Shown: positions 36,153 through 44,504 of the stretch, piece by piece
Numbering within the stretch: position 1 is the first letter of the stretch
Layout of the letters: every line of letters begins with the position of its first letter
NCBI GenBank assembly: GCA_963763205.1
Contig: CAVXNQ010000018.1
Span: 124,001-188,000 of the forward strand
Reading direction: 5' to 3'
DNA length: 64,000 nucleotides
Origin: DDH964 sp963763205
GTDB lineage: Bacteria; Desulfobacterota; Desulfuromonadia; Desulfuromonadales; DDH964
Translations under genes and position numbers: made by a program
Notes under the pieces: generated by a model
The model's input: only the letters and a program-made list of their open reading frames with translations
The model's database searches: none
Told to the model about the DNA's origin: nothing

Positions 36153-37901
36153 ATGAACCGGAGCCCCGGAGACTCCCCCCGTCCGCACCGCGACTACCTT
36201 GCCCCGCTCAAGGTGGCGCTCTATTACGGCCTTGCCGCCGGAACCTGGATCCTGCTTTCCGATAAACTTCTGCAGCTCTTTGTCCGGGACGCCGCCCAGC
36301 TTACGCGCCTGGAAATCGCCAAAGGCTGGTTATTCGTCCTGATTTCGGCGCTGCTGCTCTATTTCCTGGTCCGCCATCACCTGCAGGTGATCCAGCGCCG
36401 GGAAGTGCTGCTGCGGGTCAGCGAGGAACGCTTCCGCTCCATCTTCGAGAATGCGGCTGCCGGTGTGGTCATCCTGTCGACGGAGAAGCAGATTCTCGAT
36501 AGCAACGCCGCTTTCCAGCACCTGCTCGGTTTCGGGGCAGCGGAGCTGGTCGGGAAGAACCTGCGCGATTTGACTCATCCCGCCGACCGCGACCGGAGTG
36601 AAAGGGGCTTCCGGAGCCTGCTGGAGGGCCAAAGCCAGGCGTTCAGCGACGAGGGGCGTTACCTGGCCCGGGACGGCCGGACCATCTGGGGGCACACCTC
36701 GCTGGCCTGCATTCTCGGTCGCGAGAAGGAGGCGCCCTACTGTATCGGCCTGGTCCAGGACGTCAGCGATCGGAAACGGGCCGAGGAAGCGCTGCGCGCC
36801 AGCGAGGAGCGTTTTCGCTCCGTCTTCCACACCGCCGCCGCCGGCCTGGTCCTGATGCGTCCGGACGGTGGGATATTCCAGGCCAACCCCTACTTCTGCC
36901 GTTTCATCGGCTATCCCGAAGAGGAACTGGTGCAAATGAATATCGCCGCGGTCACTCATCCTGATGACCAGGAACGGACGCTGGAACACTATCGGGATCT
37001 TTCCTCCGGCCGGGAGGAGACCGTTCATTATGAAAAGCGCTACTTGGCCCGCGACGGCCGGACCGTCTGGGGGCATGCTTCGGTCGCCTGCCTGCTCGGG
37101 GAGGCGAACCTGCCGGGCTACTGCATCGGCCTGGTCCAGGACATTACCGACCGCAAGCGAGTCGAGGAGGAGCTGCGGGAAAGCAACCGGGAACTGGACG
37201 CCTTCGTCCATACCGTCTCCCATGACCTGCGCGCCCCGCTTACCCCGATCATCGGCTACGCCGAGTTTCTGCGGCAGCACTGTCGGGAGCGCCTCGATGC
37301 GGAGATTGATGGTTTCCTGGCGGAGATCGAGGGGCAGGGGAGGAAAATGCTGGCCCTGCTGGAGGACCTGCTGTGCCTGGCCAAAGTCGGCAAGCTCGAA
37401 TGCCCGCTGGCGCCGACGGCCACCGGAGAGGTGGTGCGCGAATCCCTCGGCGATCTCGCCGACCGCATCATGGAGTCCGGGATCGAGGTCCGGGTGATCG
37501 ATCCCCTGCCGCCGGTCGGGGTGCAGGAGACCCTCCTGGCGCAGATCTTCCAGAACCTGATCGGCAATGCCCTCCTTTATGCCGGCAGGACTGGTGGACC
37601 CGTGGAGGTGGGCGGGGATCGGCGTCACGATCGGGTCCGCTTCTTCGTGCGCGACCACGGCCCGGGGGTGCCGCCGGAAGAGCGGGAAGGGATTTTCGAC
37701 CTCTTCCAGCGCGGCAGCACCGGCCGGCACCTCAAGGGTACCGGCGTCGGCCTGGCCATCGTGCAGAAGATCGCCCGCCTCTACCAGGGGCGGGTCTGGG
37801 TGGAGGAGACGCCCGGCGGCGGCGCCACCTTCTGGGCAGAGCTGATCGACGAATGCACGTCGCTGCCCGCCGGCGGCGCTGAGGCGCATCGGGGAGACTA
37901 G
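36153..37901 (+). CDS. Membrane sensor histidine kinase with two PAS domains
   Basis: A 582-residue kinase. Two membrane helices (about 22-42 and 57-75) flank a very short periplasmic loop. Two PAS-PAC domains (about 92-212 and 219-340) are strikingly alike, both with RYLARDGRT and GHxSVACxLG and ending YCIGLVQD-(V/I)-(S/T)DRKR. The HisKA helix carries the phosphorylated His in TVSHDLRAPLTPIIGY, followed by an ATPase domain with QNLIGNALLY, DHGPGVP and LKGTGVGLAIVQKI. Similar to phytochrome-class (Cph1-like) kinases. No cognate regulator lies next to it. GGAGAGGAG precedes the ATG. Confidence 0.9.
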   Translation: MNRSPGDSPRPHRDYLAPLKVALYYGLAAGTWILLSDKLLQLFVRDAAQLTRLEIAKGWLFVLISALLLYFLVRHHLQVIQRREVLLRVSEERFRSIFENAAAGVVILSTEKQILDSNAAFQHLLGFGAAELVGKNLRDLTHPADRDRSERGFRSLLEGQSQAFSDEGRYLARDGRTIWGHTSLACILGREKEAPYCIGLVQDVSDRKRAEEALRASEERFRSVFHTAAAGLVLMRPDGGIFQANPYFCRFIGYPEEELVQMNIAAVTHPDDQERTLEHYRDLSSGREETVHYEKRYLARDGRTVWGHASVACLLGEANLPGYCIGLVQDITDRKRVEEELRESNRELDAFVHTVSHDLRAPLTPIIGYAEFLRQHCRERLDAEIDGFLAEIEGQGRKMLALLEDLLCLAKVGKLECPLAPTATGEVVRESLGDLADRIMESGIEVRVIDPLPPVGVQETLLAQIFQNLIGNALLYAGRTGGPVEVGGDRRHDRVRFFVRDHGPGVPPEEREGIFDLFQRGSTGRHLKGTGVGLAIVQKIARLYQGRVWVEETPGGGATFWAELIDECTSLPAGGAEAHRGD

Positions 37902-38195
37902 GAGTTTCCTTCGCGACGGGACCATTTTCCCGGAAAACGATGAGGGCGGCCGCTTGCCGGACGGCGCATTTCCCTCGCCCCATCTGCCGAACATTGTTTA
38001 GCGGTGGTTTTTTGCAATTTTTTTTGCAGCGGCCAGGGCCTTAACTGTGCGGAATTTTAATATCGGCTGATATAACCTTGTTCTGAAAATACTAAAAAGG
38101 GGAAAAAATAACAAATGACGTTGATTTTGGCGCCTCCGGTTGCTATGCTTGGTCCATTGGTCAGACCAAGTTTCCCTTTTCCTCGGAGGTCGCAC

Positions 38196-38408
38196 ATGAA
38201 GCCTTTCTTCTTCTTGCTGCTCCTGATCGCATCCGGAATCCTCGTCGCCATTCTTAACCGCCCCGTCGAGTTGCTCGCCGCGGCTGCCCGGAGCCTGGGG
38301 CGCTGGCCGGATCGGCTCCAGCCGAAGCGCCGTGTGGCCTCCCTGCATCTGGGCGCCGCCGGGAGCTCGTTCGCTGGCGACGGCTGGCGGCCTGCCGCGC
38401 AGTTTTGA
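38196..38408 (+). CDS. Hypothetical membrane-anchored protein, 70 aa
   Basis: One N-terminal hydrophobic helix (MKPFFFLLLLIASGILVAIL) then a basic soluble tail. GGAGG precedes the ATG. An upstream promoter-like region at 38100-38160 is AT-rich. Function unknown. Confidence 0.5.
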   Translation: MKPFFFLLLLIASGILVAILNRPVELLAAAARSLGRWPDRLQPKRRVASLHLGAAGSSFAGDGWRPAAQF

Positions 38409-38462
38409 CGGCTGCAAATCCCCTGTTTCCCTGCGCTGGGAGCTGTTTAAAGTAAAGACCTG

Positions 38463-38494
38463 CGACAAGGGCGGCCTGATGGCCGCCCTTGTCG
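38463..38494. terminator. Bidirectional terminator
   Basis: A 14-bp stem CGACAAGGGCGGCC / GGCCGCCCTTGTCG with loop TGAT and T/A-rich flanks, between convergent genes. Confidence 0.8.
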
Positions 38495-38589
38495 TATTTG
38501 CTGGGAGCTGCGTTGCTGGAAGAGTAGCCGGTCGCCCTTTGGGCCTCCTGGGGCCGAGGGCATTGCGGCAGCCGAAACGGGAGGGATGG

Positions 38590-39225
38590 TCAGCGGATGA
38601 AGTTCGTGAGGAGCTTCTGTTCCCGCTCCGGCGTGGCGACGATGCCTTTGCCGTGTTCCACCAGTTTCAGCAGCCACGCCATGTTCTTCCCCAAAACCCG
38701 CATGATCTGCACCCCTTCCGCATCCTGGGCCACTTCCCCCGGCATCCTGCCGTGGATCACGTTCCAGTAGTTGGAGGTGGGGATCAGCATCTCGGAGTAC
38801 AGCAGAAAATTGTTCAGCTGCTCGAAGGCGGGGATACCGCCGGAGCGGCGCACCGCCACCACCGAGGCTCCCACCTTGTGGCGAAAGAGGCCGCCGTTCA
38901 TGCCGGCCACGTAGAACGCCCGGTCGAGGAACGACTTCATCGCTCCCGACATGGCGGCGTAGTGCACCGGCGAGCCGAGGAGGATCCCGTCCGCTCCTTT
39001 CATCAGCTGGATCCACTCGTTCACCGCGTCGCCGGGGAGCACGCACTGCTCGTTCTTGTTCTTGGCGCACATGCCGCAGGCGATGCAGCCGCGGATCGCC
39101 TGGTCCCCCACCGTGACGATCTCCGTCGCCATCCCTTCCGCTTCCAACTCCGCCGTGACCATCTTCAAGGCGTACCAGGTGTTTCCTTCCCTGTGCGGGC
39201 TGCCGTTGAAGGCGACTACTTTCAT
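38590..39225 (-). CDS. Iron-sulfur flavoprotein / NADPH-dependent FMN reductase family
   Basis: A 211-residue flavodoxin-fold protein. FNGSPHREGNTWYAL is the FMN phosphate loop. A Cys cluster C-x2-C-x2-C-x7-C at 47, 50, 53 and 61 matches the compact 4Fe-4S motif of archaeal and bacterial iron-sulfur flavoproteins. GSPVHYAAMSGAMKSFLDR is the second flavin loop. Family members reduce O2, H2O2 or unknown acceptors using ferredoxin. With the next gene it forms a pair under a divergent ArsR-type repressor. AAATCAAG leader before ATG 39225 is weak. Confidence 0.85.
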   Translation of the reverse strand: MKVVAFNGSPHREGNTWYALKMVTAELEAEGMATEIVTVGDQAIRGCIACGMCAKNKNEQCVLPGDAVNEWIQLMKGADGILLGSPVHYAAMSGAMKSFLDRAFYVAGMNGGLFRHKVGASVVAVRRSGGIPAFEQLNNFLLYSEMLIPTSNYWNVIHGRMPGEVAQDAEGVQIMRVLGKNMAWLLKLVEHGKGIVATPEREQKLLTNFIR

Positions 39226-39283
39226 CTTGATTTCCTCCGTATGTCGGTTTGTGGCAGGACCTGCCCTCGTGGCGACCTTTGGG

Positions 39284-39940
39284 TTACGAAGCTTTCGCAG
39301 CCGTCGCCAGTTTTTTCCCCAGGTCGAAGGCCCGCTGGCAGTCGAGCGGGAAAACCTCCTCGTGGCGCTTTTTCTTGGCATCGGCGTCCCAGCAGGTGGA
39401 TACATAGTTCGAGTAGTCCCTGAACTGACAGGTGTCGGTAGCGAGCAGCAGGTCGCAGTGGCCGAAGATCCGGGCCAAATAGCCCTGGGTGGCGGCGAAG
39501 GTCTTGTCGTAGTTGCGGGCCACCAGGTCCTTTTCGGCGACGTTCATGGTATAGGCCAGTCCGAGCCGCAGCTTGCCGGGGAAAATGGCGGCATAGCCGG
39601 GGGTGTAAGTCAAAAAGGGAAAGAGCAGGCGTTCCAGGAACGATCTCATTGCGCCGGTTTCCGAGCCGAAGTAAACGGGGGTGCCCAAAAGCAGGACATC
39701 GGCTTCCGCGATCTGTTTCAGGAGGGGGGCCAGATCGTCTTGGATGGCGCACCAGCCGTAGCTTTTGCCGGCGATTTCCTTGCAGGCAAAGCAGCTGACG
39801 CAGCCTTGGTAGGCCAGGTCGTAGAGGTGCACCAGCTCGGTCTCGGCGCCCTGTTCGGCGGCGCCTTGCAGGGCATGCCTGAGCAGGGTGGCGGTATTCG
39901 CACTTTTCCGGGGGCTGCCGTTCACGGCAATGGCTCTCAT
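39284..39940 (-). CDS. Iron-sulfur flavoprotein family, second copy
   Basis: A 218-residue relative of the downstream gene: VNGSPRKSANTATLL flavin loop, Cys cluster at 47, 50, 53 and 64 (C-x2-C-x2-C-x10-C) and GTPVYFGSETGAMRSFLER. The spacing to the last Cys is longer than in the partner, so the cluster may differ. It is the first gene of a two-gene operon (58-base gap). Two palindromic operator sites lie just upstream in the space shared with the ArsR-family gene. Physiological acceptor unknown. Confidence 0.85.
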   Translation of the reverse strand: MRAIAVNGSPRKSANTATLLRHALQGAAEQGAETELVHLYDLAYQGCVSCFACKEIAGKSYGWCAIQDDLAPLLKQIAEADVLLLGTPVYFGSETGAMRSFLERLLFPFLTYTPGYAAIFPGKLRLGLAYTMNVAEKDLVARNYDKTFAATQGYLARIFGHCDLLLATDTCQFRDYSNYVSTCWDADAKKKRHEEVFPLDCQRAFDLGKKLATAAKAS

Positions 39941-39980
39941 GTCGTTTCCTTTGGCTGGGGAAGGATGCGCTGCGGATGAA

Positions 39981-40027
39981 CGGTTCGACAATTCTCGAAC
40001 TATACGGTTCGAAAATAGTCGAACCGT
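39981..40027. promoter_or_regulatory. Two tandem palindromic operators for the ArsR-family repressor
   Basis: Site 1 GTTCGA-N6-TCGAAC at 39983-40000; site 2 ACGGTTCGA-N6-TCGAACCGT at 40004-40027, a perfect 9+6+9 palindrome. Both carry GGTTCGA half-sites, centres about 24 bases apart, in the 142-base gap between divergent promoters. Confidence 0.8.
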
Positions 40028-40082
40028 ATTGCGCCGTCAAGCGTTTTTTCCTATAGTGGGGTGACGAAAAGAGAGGAAGGGC

Positions 40083-40418
40083 ATGGCCGGCAAAAACCCT
40101 GAACAGGAGCAACCCGCGCGGGAGGAGATCCGGCTGCCCATGGTGCTGCAGGCGCTGAGCGACCCGGTGCGGCTGGAGATCGTGCTCAAGCTCGCCGGAA
40201 GCGGCGAGATCGCCTGCGGCTGTTTCGGTCTGGAGATGCCCAAGTCGTCCCTGTCCCACCATTTCAAGGTCCTGCGGAATTCCGGGGTCGTCGCCACCCG
40301 GCGGGAAGGCAAGGAGTGGGTCAACAGCCTGCGCCGGGACGATCTCGATGTCCTCTTCCCGGGGGTCCTCGACGCTATCCTTGCCGCGGCCGGAGCGGGA
40401 TCCGCGACCGCGGCCTAG
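40083..40418 (+). CDS. ArsR-family winged-helix repressor
   Basis: A 111-residue winged-helix regulator. ALSDPVRLEIVLKLAGSGEI is the conserved helix pair; the recognition helix is in PKSSLSHHFKVLRNSGVV, followed by the wing RREGKEWVNSLRRDDL. Cys45 and Cys47 (ACGCF) precede the recognition helix and could bind metal or sense redox. Divergent from two iron-sulfur flavoproteins, with two palindromes between, so it likely represses both sides. The inducer is unknown. The nearest ribosome binding sequence is GAGAGGAAGGGC. Confidence 0.85.
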   Translation: MAGKNPEQEQPAREEIRLPMVLQALSDPVRLEIVLKLAGSGEIACGCFGLEMPKSSLSHHFKVLRNSGVVATRREGKEWVNSLRRDDLDVLFPGVLDAILAAAGAGSATAA

Positions 40419-40513
40419 CGCAATTAGATCACTTCGCGCAGACCAACGGGTAACGGAATTCAAGAACCGGCGCCATGCCCCTCCCGGCATTTTTACTCTG
40501 CGCCAGACGGGCC

Positions 40514-41191
40514 CTAAATTTCGGGGTCCTTCGGCCTGACGCACTCTTCCCCCTCGTTCCCCGGTCTGTTCACAAACTCCGAAACCGGGTAGAACTCGAG
40601 CACGCCCGCGGCGGCAGGCCGCAGCAGGGCGAGCAAGTCCCTGGTGTGCTGATGGTGGCTGAACCAGGCGTCGAACTCCTCCCGTTCCAGGATCGCCGGC
40701 ATCCGGTTGTGCAGCGGTGCCACCAGCGGGTTCGCCTCGGTGGTGACGATCGCGCAGGACTCCAGCATCTCGCCCGGGTTCGCCGGGTTCTCCCAGCGCT
40801 CCCACAGGCCGGCCAGGGCCAGCGGCGCGCCGTCCTGGCGATGGATGAAATAGGGCTGCCGCCCCCCGGCGCCCTTCTTCCATTCGTAGACGCCGCTTGC
40901 CGGGATGATGCAGCGCCGGTGGTAGAACGGGTCGCGGAAGGAGGGTTTTTCCGCCAGCGTTTCGGCCCGGGCGTTGATCATCTTGTGGCCGATCTTCGCA
41001 TCCTTCGCCCAGTGCGGCACCAGGCCCCAGTGCAGCAGGGACAACTCCCTTTCGTCCCCGCTCTGGCGGATGACCGGAATGTCCTGGGAGGGGGCGATAT
41101 TGTAGCGTTTCTCGTATTCCAGCCACTTGGATAGGCGGAAATACCGGATCAGGTCCGGGATGGGGATGCTGATGGAGAATCGTCCGCACAT
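40514..41191 (-). CDS. yedK: SOS response-associated peptidase (SRAP, YedK/HMCES family)
   Basis: A 225-residue SRAP protein that forms a thiazolidine crosslink with abasic sites in single-stranded DNA through Cys2. Catalytic marks: MCGRFS start, Asn in MINARAET (73), Glu in SGVYEWK (103) and His in LHNRMPAIL (161). Acts in the cytoplasm at replication damage. The start is fixed by the need for Cys at position 2. The 5' end of this gene is duplicated 5 kb away (46.3 kb). Confidence 0.93.
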   Translation of the reverse strand: MCGRFSISIPIPDLIRYFRLSKWLEYEKRYNIAPSQDIPVIRQSGDERELSLLHWGLVPHWAKDAKIGHKMINARAETLAEKPSFRDPFYHRRCIIPASGVYEWKKGAGGRQPYFIHRQDGAPLALAGLWERWENPANPGEMLESCAIVTTEANPLVAPLHNRMPAILEREEFDAWFSHHQHTRDLLALLRPAAAGVLEFYPVSEFVNRPGNEGEECVRPKDPEI

Positions 41192-41248
41192 AGGGGGATT
41201 TTAGCAGATACGGCGGGGGGGAGGAGCCTTGGTCAATGCACAGGGGCC

Positions 41249-41413
41249 AACCCTTGATGGCGTCGCAAAAAGTCCGCCCTACGGCGTTACGGCGTTTTTT
41301 CAGGACCTCGACCTACCTGATGTAGGCCTTCGCCCCTGAAAAAACACCAGGCCTTGTCGGACGAAATTTTTGCTTAGCCATCCCATGAGTTTTTGCGAGT
41401 GCATCAACCCTTG
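41249..41413. repeat. REP/MITE-like inverted-repeat element
   Basis: Outer imperfect inverted arms (TTGATGGCGTCGCAAAAAG and GTTTTTGCGAGTGCATCAA), nested arms GGCGTTTTTTCAGG / CCTGAAAAAACACC, and a central CTACCTGATGTAGG. The ten-base CAACCCTTGA occurs at both edges. No coding capacity. It resembles dispersed intergenic repeats of this bacterial group. Confidence 0.65.
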
Positions 41414-41623
41414 ACATGGGGCAGGTCCATTGCCAAGGGCTGGCCCCTTCTTGCGTTTGGGCTTGCGGCACCTTGGGTGCGTTGGCGTCGATTCGGAAGC
41501 GGAATCCAATCGACACTGGCCTGCGCTACACGGAGGCTGGATGTCCCAAGCTCAGCCATCTGCCAAATCCGGTGGTAGACTCTGAAGCATTCCCCTTAAC
41601 CATTTCCCCGGGAGAGGCACCTT

Positions 41624-42631
41624 ATGAAAGCGATGAGACTGAAAGGATCCGGCGGGCTCGAGCGCCTGAGGGTGGTCGAGATGGACGAGCCGGGTGCGCC
41701 GCAGGAGGGCGAAATCCTGGTGCGGCTGCACGCCAGCTCGCTGAACTACCATGATTATCTGGTCGCGCTGGGGACGATTCCCACCGCCGACGGACTCATC
41801 CCGTTATCCGATGGCGCGGGAATCGTCGAAAGGATCGGGGAGGGCGTCGCCGAGTTTGCCGTGGGCGATCACGTCGTCTCCTGTTTTTTCCCCGAGTGGC
41901 AAAACGGCGAACCCGTAGCCTCCGGGTTCGCCACGACGCCCGGCGATGGCGTGGATGGTTATGCGCGGCAGAGGGTGGTGCGGCCGGCGCATTGGTTCAC
42001 GCGCGCGCCCAGGAACTACAGCCATAGCGAAGCGGCGACTTTGACCACCGCCGGTCTGACGGCCTGGCGCGCCCTGGTCGAGCATGGCCCGGTGAAGGCC
42101 GGCGAGACGGTATTGGCCCTGGGGACGGGCGGGGTGTCGATGTTCGCCCTGCAGTTCGCAAAAATGATGGGCGCAAGGGCGATCGTCACTTCGTCATCGG
42201 ATGAAAAACTGGCCCGCGCCCGCGCTCTGGGCGCCGACCATACGATCAACTACCGGCAGTATCCGAACTGGGAAGAGCAGGTCTTGGACTGGACCGACGG
42301 GCGCGGCGCCGATCATGTCATCGAAGTGGGCGGTCCGGGCACGCTGCCGCAGTCGATCAGCGCGTGCCGTATCGGCGGGCATATCGAGCTCATCGGCGTC
42401 TTGACCGGCTTCTCCGGTCCGGTTCCGACCGTGGCGCTGATGACGCGACAAGTGCGGCTGCAGGGGGTGACCGTCGGCAACCGCCGGCAGCAGATCGAGA
42501 TGATCCGCGCCCTGGATGCCAATGACATGAAGCCGGTCATCGACAAGACCTTTCCTCTCCAGGAGCTGGTCGAGGCGTTTCGTTACGAGGCGAGCGGTGC
42601 GCATTTCGGCAAGATCTGCATCGACGTGTGA
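41624..42631 (+). CDS. Zinc-free medium-chain alcohol dehydrogenase/quinone reductase-like protein
   Basis: A 335-residue MDR family oxidoreductase. N-terminal catalytic domain has SLNYHDYLVALG and PLSDGAGIVERIGEGV; there are no zinc cysteine clusters. The NAD(P) domain has ETVLALGTGGVSMFALQFAK and TSSSDEKLARARALGADHTI. The nearest types are NAD(P)-dependent alcohol dehydrogenases and quinone oxidoreductases. Substrate unknown. The ATG follows GGGAGAGG. It is the first gene to the right of the REP-like element. Confidence 0.85.
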   Translation: MKAMRLKGSGGLERLRVVEMDEPGAPQEGEILVRLHASSLNYHDYLVALGTIPTADGLIPLSDGAGIVERIGEGVAEFAVGDHVVSCFFPEWQNGEPVASGFATTPGDGVDGYARQRVVRPAHWFTRAPRNYSHSEAATLTTAGLTAWRALVEHGPVKAGETVLALGTGGVSMFALQFAKMMGARAIVTSSSDEKLARARALGADHTINYRQYPNWEEQVLDWTDGRGADHVIEVGGPGTLPQSISACRIGGHIELIGVLTGFSGPVPTVALMTRQVRLQGVTVGNRRQQIEMIRALDANDMKPVIDKTFPLQELVEAFRYEASGAHFGKICIDV

Positions 42632-42650
42632 AGCCGCCCCCTTTTGGATG

Positions 42651-43052
42651 TCAGGCCCTGCCCCGCAACCGGTCGAAGCTCCAGGCGCCCCCTCCGGCTG
42701 CGGTCAGGTAGAGGAAGACGAAGCAGTAGAGGACGGCCAGTTCGCCATGGTTGGCGATGGGCCAGAAGCCCTTGCCGGCATGGACCGTAAAGTAGGCGAC
42801 GGCCATCTCGCCCGAGAGGATGAAGGCCGCCCAGCGGGTAAAGAGTCCCAGCAGCAGCAACAGGCCGCCGCCGAATTCGAGCAGTCCGGCCAGACCCATC
42901 TGCGAGAGGAACGCCAGCGGCGGGCCGGGCATGGGGACGGGAAAGTTAAAGAGCTTCTGCCCGCCGTGCTGGATGAAGAGGAAGGCGACGGCGAAGCGCA
43001 TGAGGCTCAAGAGGTGCGGCGCCAGGCTTTTGGCGAAAGAGGAACGGCTCAT
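42651..43052 (-). CDS. DoxX family membrane protein
   Basis: A 133-residue four-helix membrane protein. FLFIQHGGQKLF is the DoxX signature, followed by LAGLLEFGGGLLLLLGLFTR and AFILSGEMAVAYF. DoxX-like proteins appear in quinone-linked or thiol-stress membrane complexes; function unproven. GGGAGA precedes ATG 43052. Confidence 0.85.
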   Translation of the reverse strand: MSRSSFAKSLAPHLLSLMRFAVAFLFIQHGGQKLFNFPVPMPGPPLAFLSQMGLAGLLEFGGGLLLLLGLFTRWAAFILSGEMAVAYFTVHAGKGFWPIANHGELAVLYCFVFLYLTAAGGGAWSFDRLRGRA

Positions 43053-43210
43053 CACGAATCTCCCTGGGTAAGAGGCAAAATTTCCCGACCACTATAGCTA
43101 ATTCCGGGACGACTGGTTGCCAAGGCAATAGTCCCCTTGGCCAATCCCCGCACTTCCAATCGCCCAATGCCAGGCCGGCCCCCCAATAGTGCCGCGATCA
43201 CTCGACGGGC

Positions 43211-43753
43211 TCAGGAGCTACTCAGGCGGGTCTCCACCGGGACACCTGAGCGCAGGGTTTGGAGGTTGACGCAGCTGTGTTCCGCTGCGGTCAGCAGCCT
43301 TTCCAGCCTCTTCGGAGCGGTCCCCTTGGCGGGCTGGAGGTGGACATTGCAGTGCATCGCCTGGAAACCGACGGGAACGGTTTTGTCCACCAGCAGGGTT
43401 CCCCGTACATCGACATCGGCCGAAACGTCCACCGAAAGGGAAACCAGGTCGATCCCGAGCCTGGCAGCGATCATGCGGAGGGTCGAGTCAAGGCAACTGG
43501 CCAGGGCTGCGCAAAGCAGGTCGCCGGGGTTCGGCGCGTCATGATCACCGCCGACCGCGCGGTGAATGCCGAAGGGCCAGGTTACACCATAATCCTGGCT
43601 TCCGGGGACAACCTGGCCGTGAAAGGGGTCCATCGTGGCGCCGCCGACGGTTTTCCCCCGGTCGGTAATTTTCGCCGCTTCCGGTTCCACCTGGTAACGC
43701 GCACGCAGCGGGTCCTGGCGCGAACGGACATCCTTGGAATCTTGGTTGGTCAT
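43211..43753 (-). CDS. OsmC/Ohr-family peroxiredoxin-like protein
   Basis: A 180-residue OsmC-fold protein. The first redox Cys is in PGDLLCAALASCLDSTLRM and the second in LTAAEHSCVNLQTLR, as in thiol-dependent hydroperoxidases. The N-terminal DPLRARYQVEPEAA and GGDHDAPNPGD loop are typical of the longer OsmC subgroup. Likely reduces organic hydroperoxides in the cytoplasm. It lies between DoxX and a strong terminator. Confidence 0.85.
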   Translation of the reverse strand: MTNQDSKDVRSRQDPLRARYQVEPEAAKITDRGKTVGGATMDPFHGQVVPGSQDYGVTWPFGIHRAVGGDHDAPNPGDLLCAALASCLDSTLRMIAARLGIDLVSLSVDVSADVDVRGTLLVDKTVPVGFQAMHCNVHLQPAKGTAPKRLERLLTAAEHSCVNLQTLRSGVPVETRLSSS

Positions 43754-43868
43754 TGCTGTGCCCCCTTTCTGATGACAGGACGGGCTTTTCTGCTCGCTTT
43801 CCAGAGGGTATTCACTCTTCCATTATGGCGCTGGTCTGCTGTTCGGGTTAACCCGACACAAAACGGAG

Positions 43869-43901
43869 AAAGGGGGCGGGCTGCGGTTGCCCGCCCCCTT
43901 T
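43869..43901. terminator. Hairpin terminator
   Basis: A 13-bp stem AAAGGGGGCGGGC / GCCCGCCCCCTTT, seven-base loop, followed by TTTGG. Confidence 0.7.
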
Positions 43902-44441
43902 TTGGACGAGATTCAGGGAGAAATCTGTTTGGGAGTGGTTGATTGTGAACCGAAGATCGGGAACTGCCACTGGGCGTGGGGCCATGCGATGACGGAGCAG
44001 GCGACGCGTCAACGCGGGTCGCTGCTGCGCTACCTGTCTTCCGACCCGCGCCCAAAGACGCCGGTGCCCATCCGTCTGGGGCACCGGGTGCGGCGCGGGG
44101 TTGAGTTCCAGTTACGGTTCCGTCGTCGATCCCCGTCGCCGCGGTGGATCGGGGTTCGGGTTTCAGGGTTTCCGGTCAGCGACGCAAGGCAGGTTCCCCC
44201 TAATAGAAAGAGGGCGGGATTCCTTCCCGGGCGGCCGCGACCGCGAAACGAGCAAAACTGCCCGCCTGAATCACGAGTCGGCGGCAACCGTGATGCCCCC
44301 CGCCAGGGGCCGCCATTTTCCTTGCTGACTTTCTTTTCGGCGGGATAAAAAGAAAGTCAGGCGGGGGGCGGGGCGCAGCGCCCGCGGTTTTTCAGTTCTC
44401 CGGCCGCGCCCTAGAATGTCCGAGGATCCCCCCCCGACAAC
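43902..44441. other. Intergenic region with a palindromic repeat
   Basis: 540 bases without a supportable gene. Contains the inverted repeat GACTTTCTTTT / AAAAGAAAGTC at 44327-44337 and 44348-44358, followed by G/C-rich mirror sequence, which looks like a dispersed palindromic repeat. Confidence 0.5.
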
Positions 44442-44477
44442 GACAGCGCCCCGGAATCGAGTATCCGGGGCGCTGTC
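44442..44477 (-). terminator. Hairpin downstream of the diheme peroxidase gene
   Basis: A 14-bp perfect stem GACAGCGCCCCGGA / TCCGGGGCGCTGTC with an eight-base loop, 27 bases beyond the stop; no T run, so termination is uncertain. Confidence 0.5.
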
Positions 44478-44504
44478 TGCGACGCAGCTTGGGAGAGTGA
44501 GGAC

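Noticed and set aside
43887..44348. A 153-codon plus-strand ORF in the gap after the OsmC gene
   Set aside because: Arg/Pro-rich composition, spans a terminator and a palindromic repeat, no ribosome binding site; non-coding.
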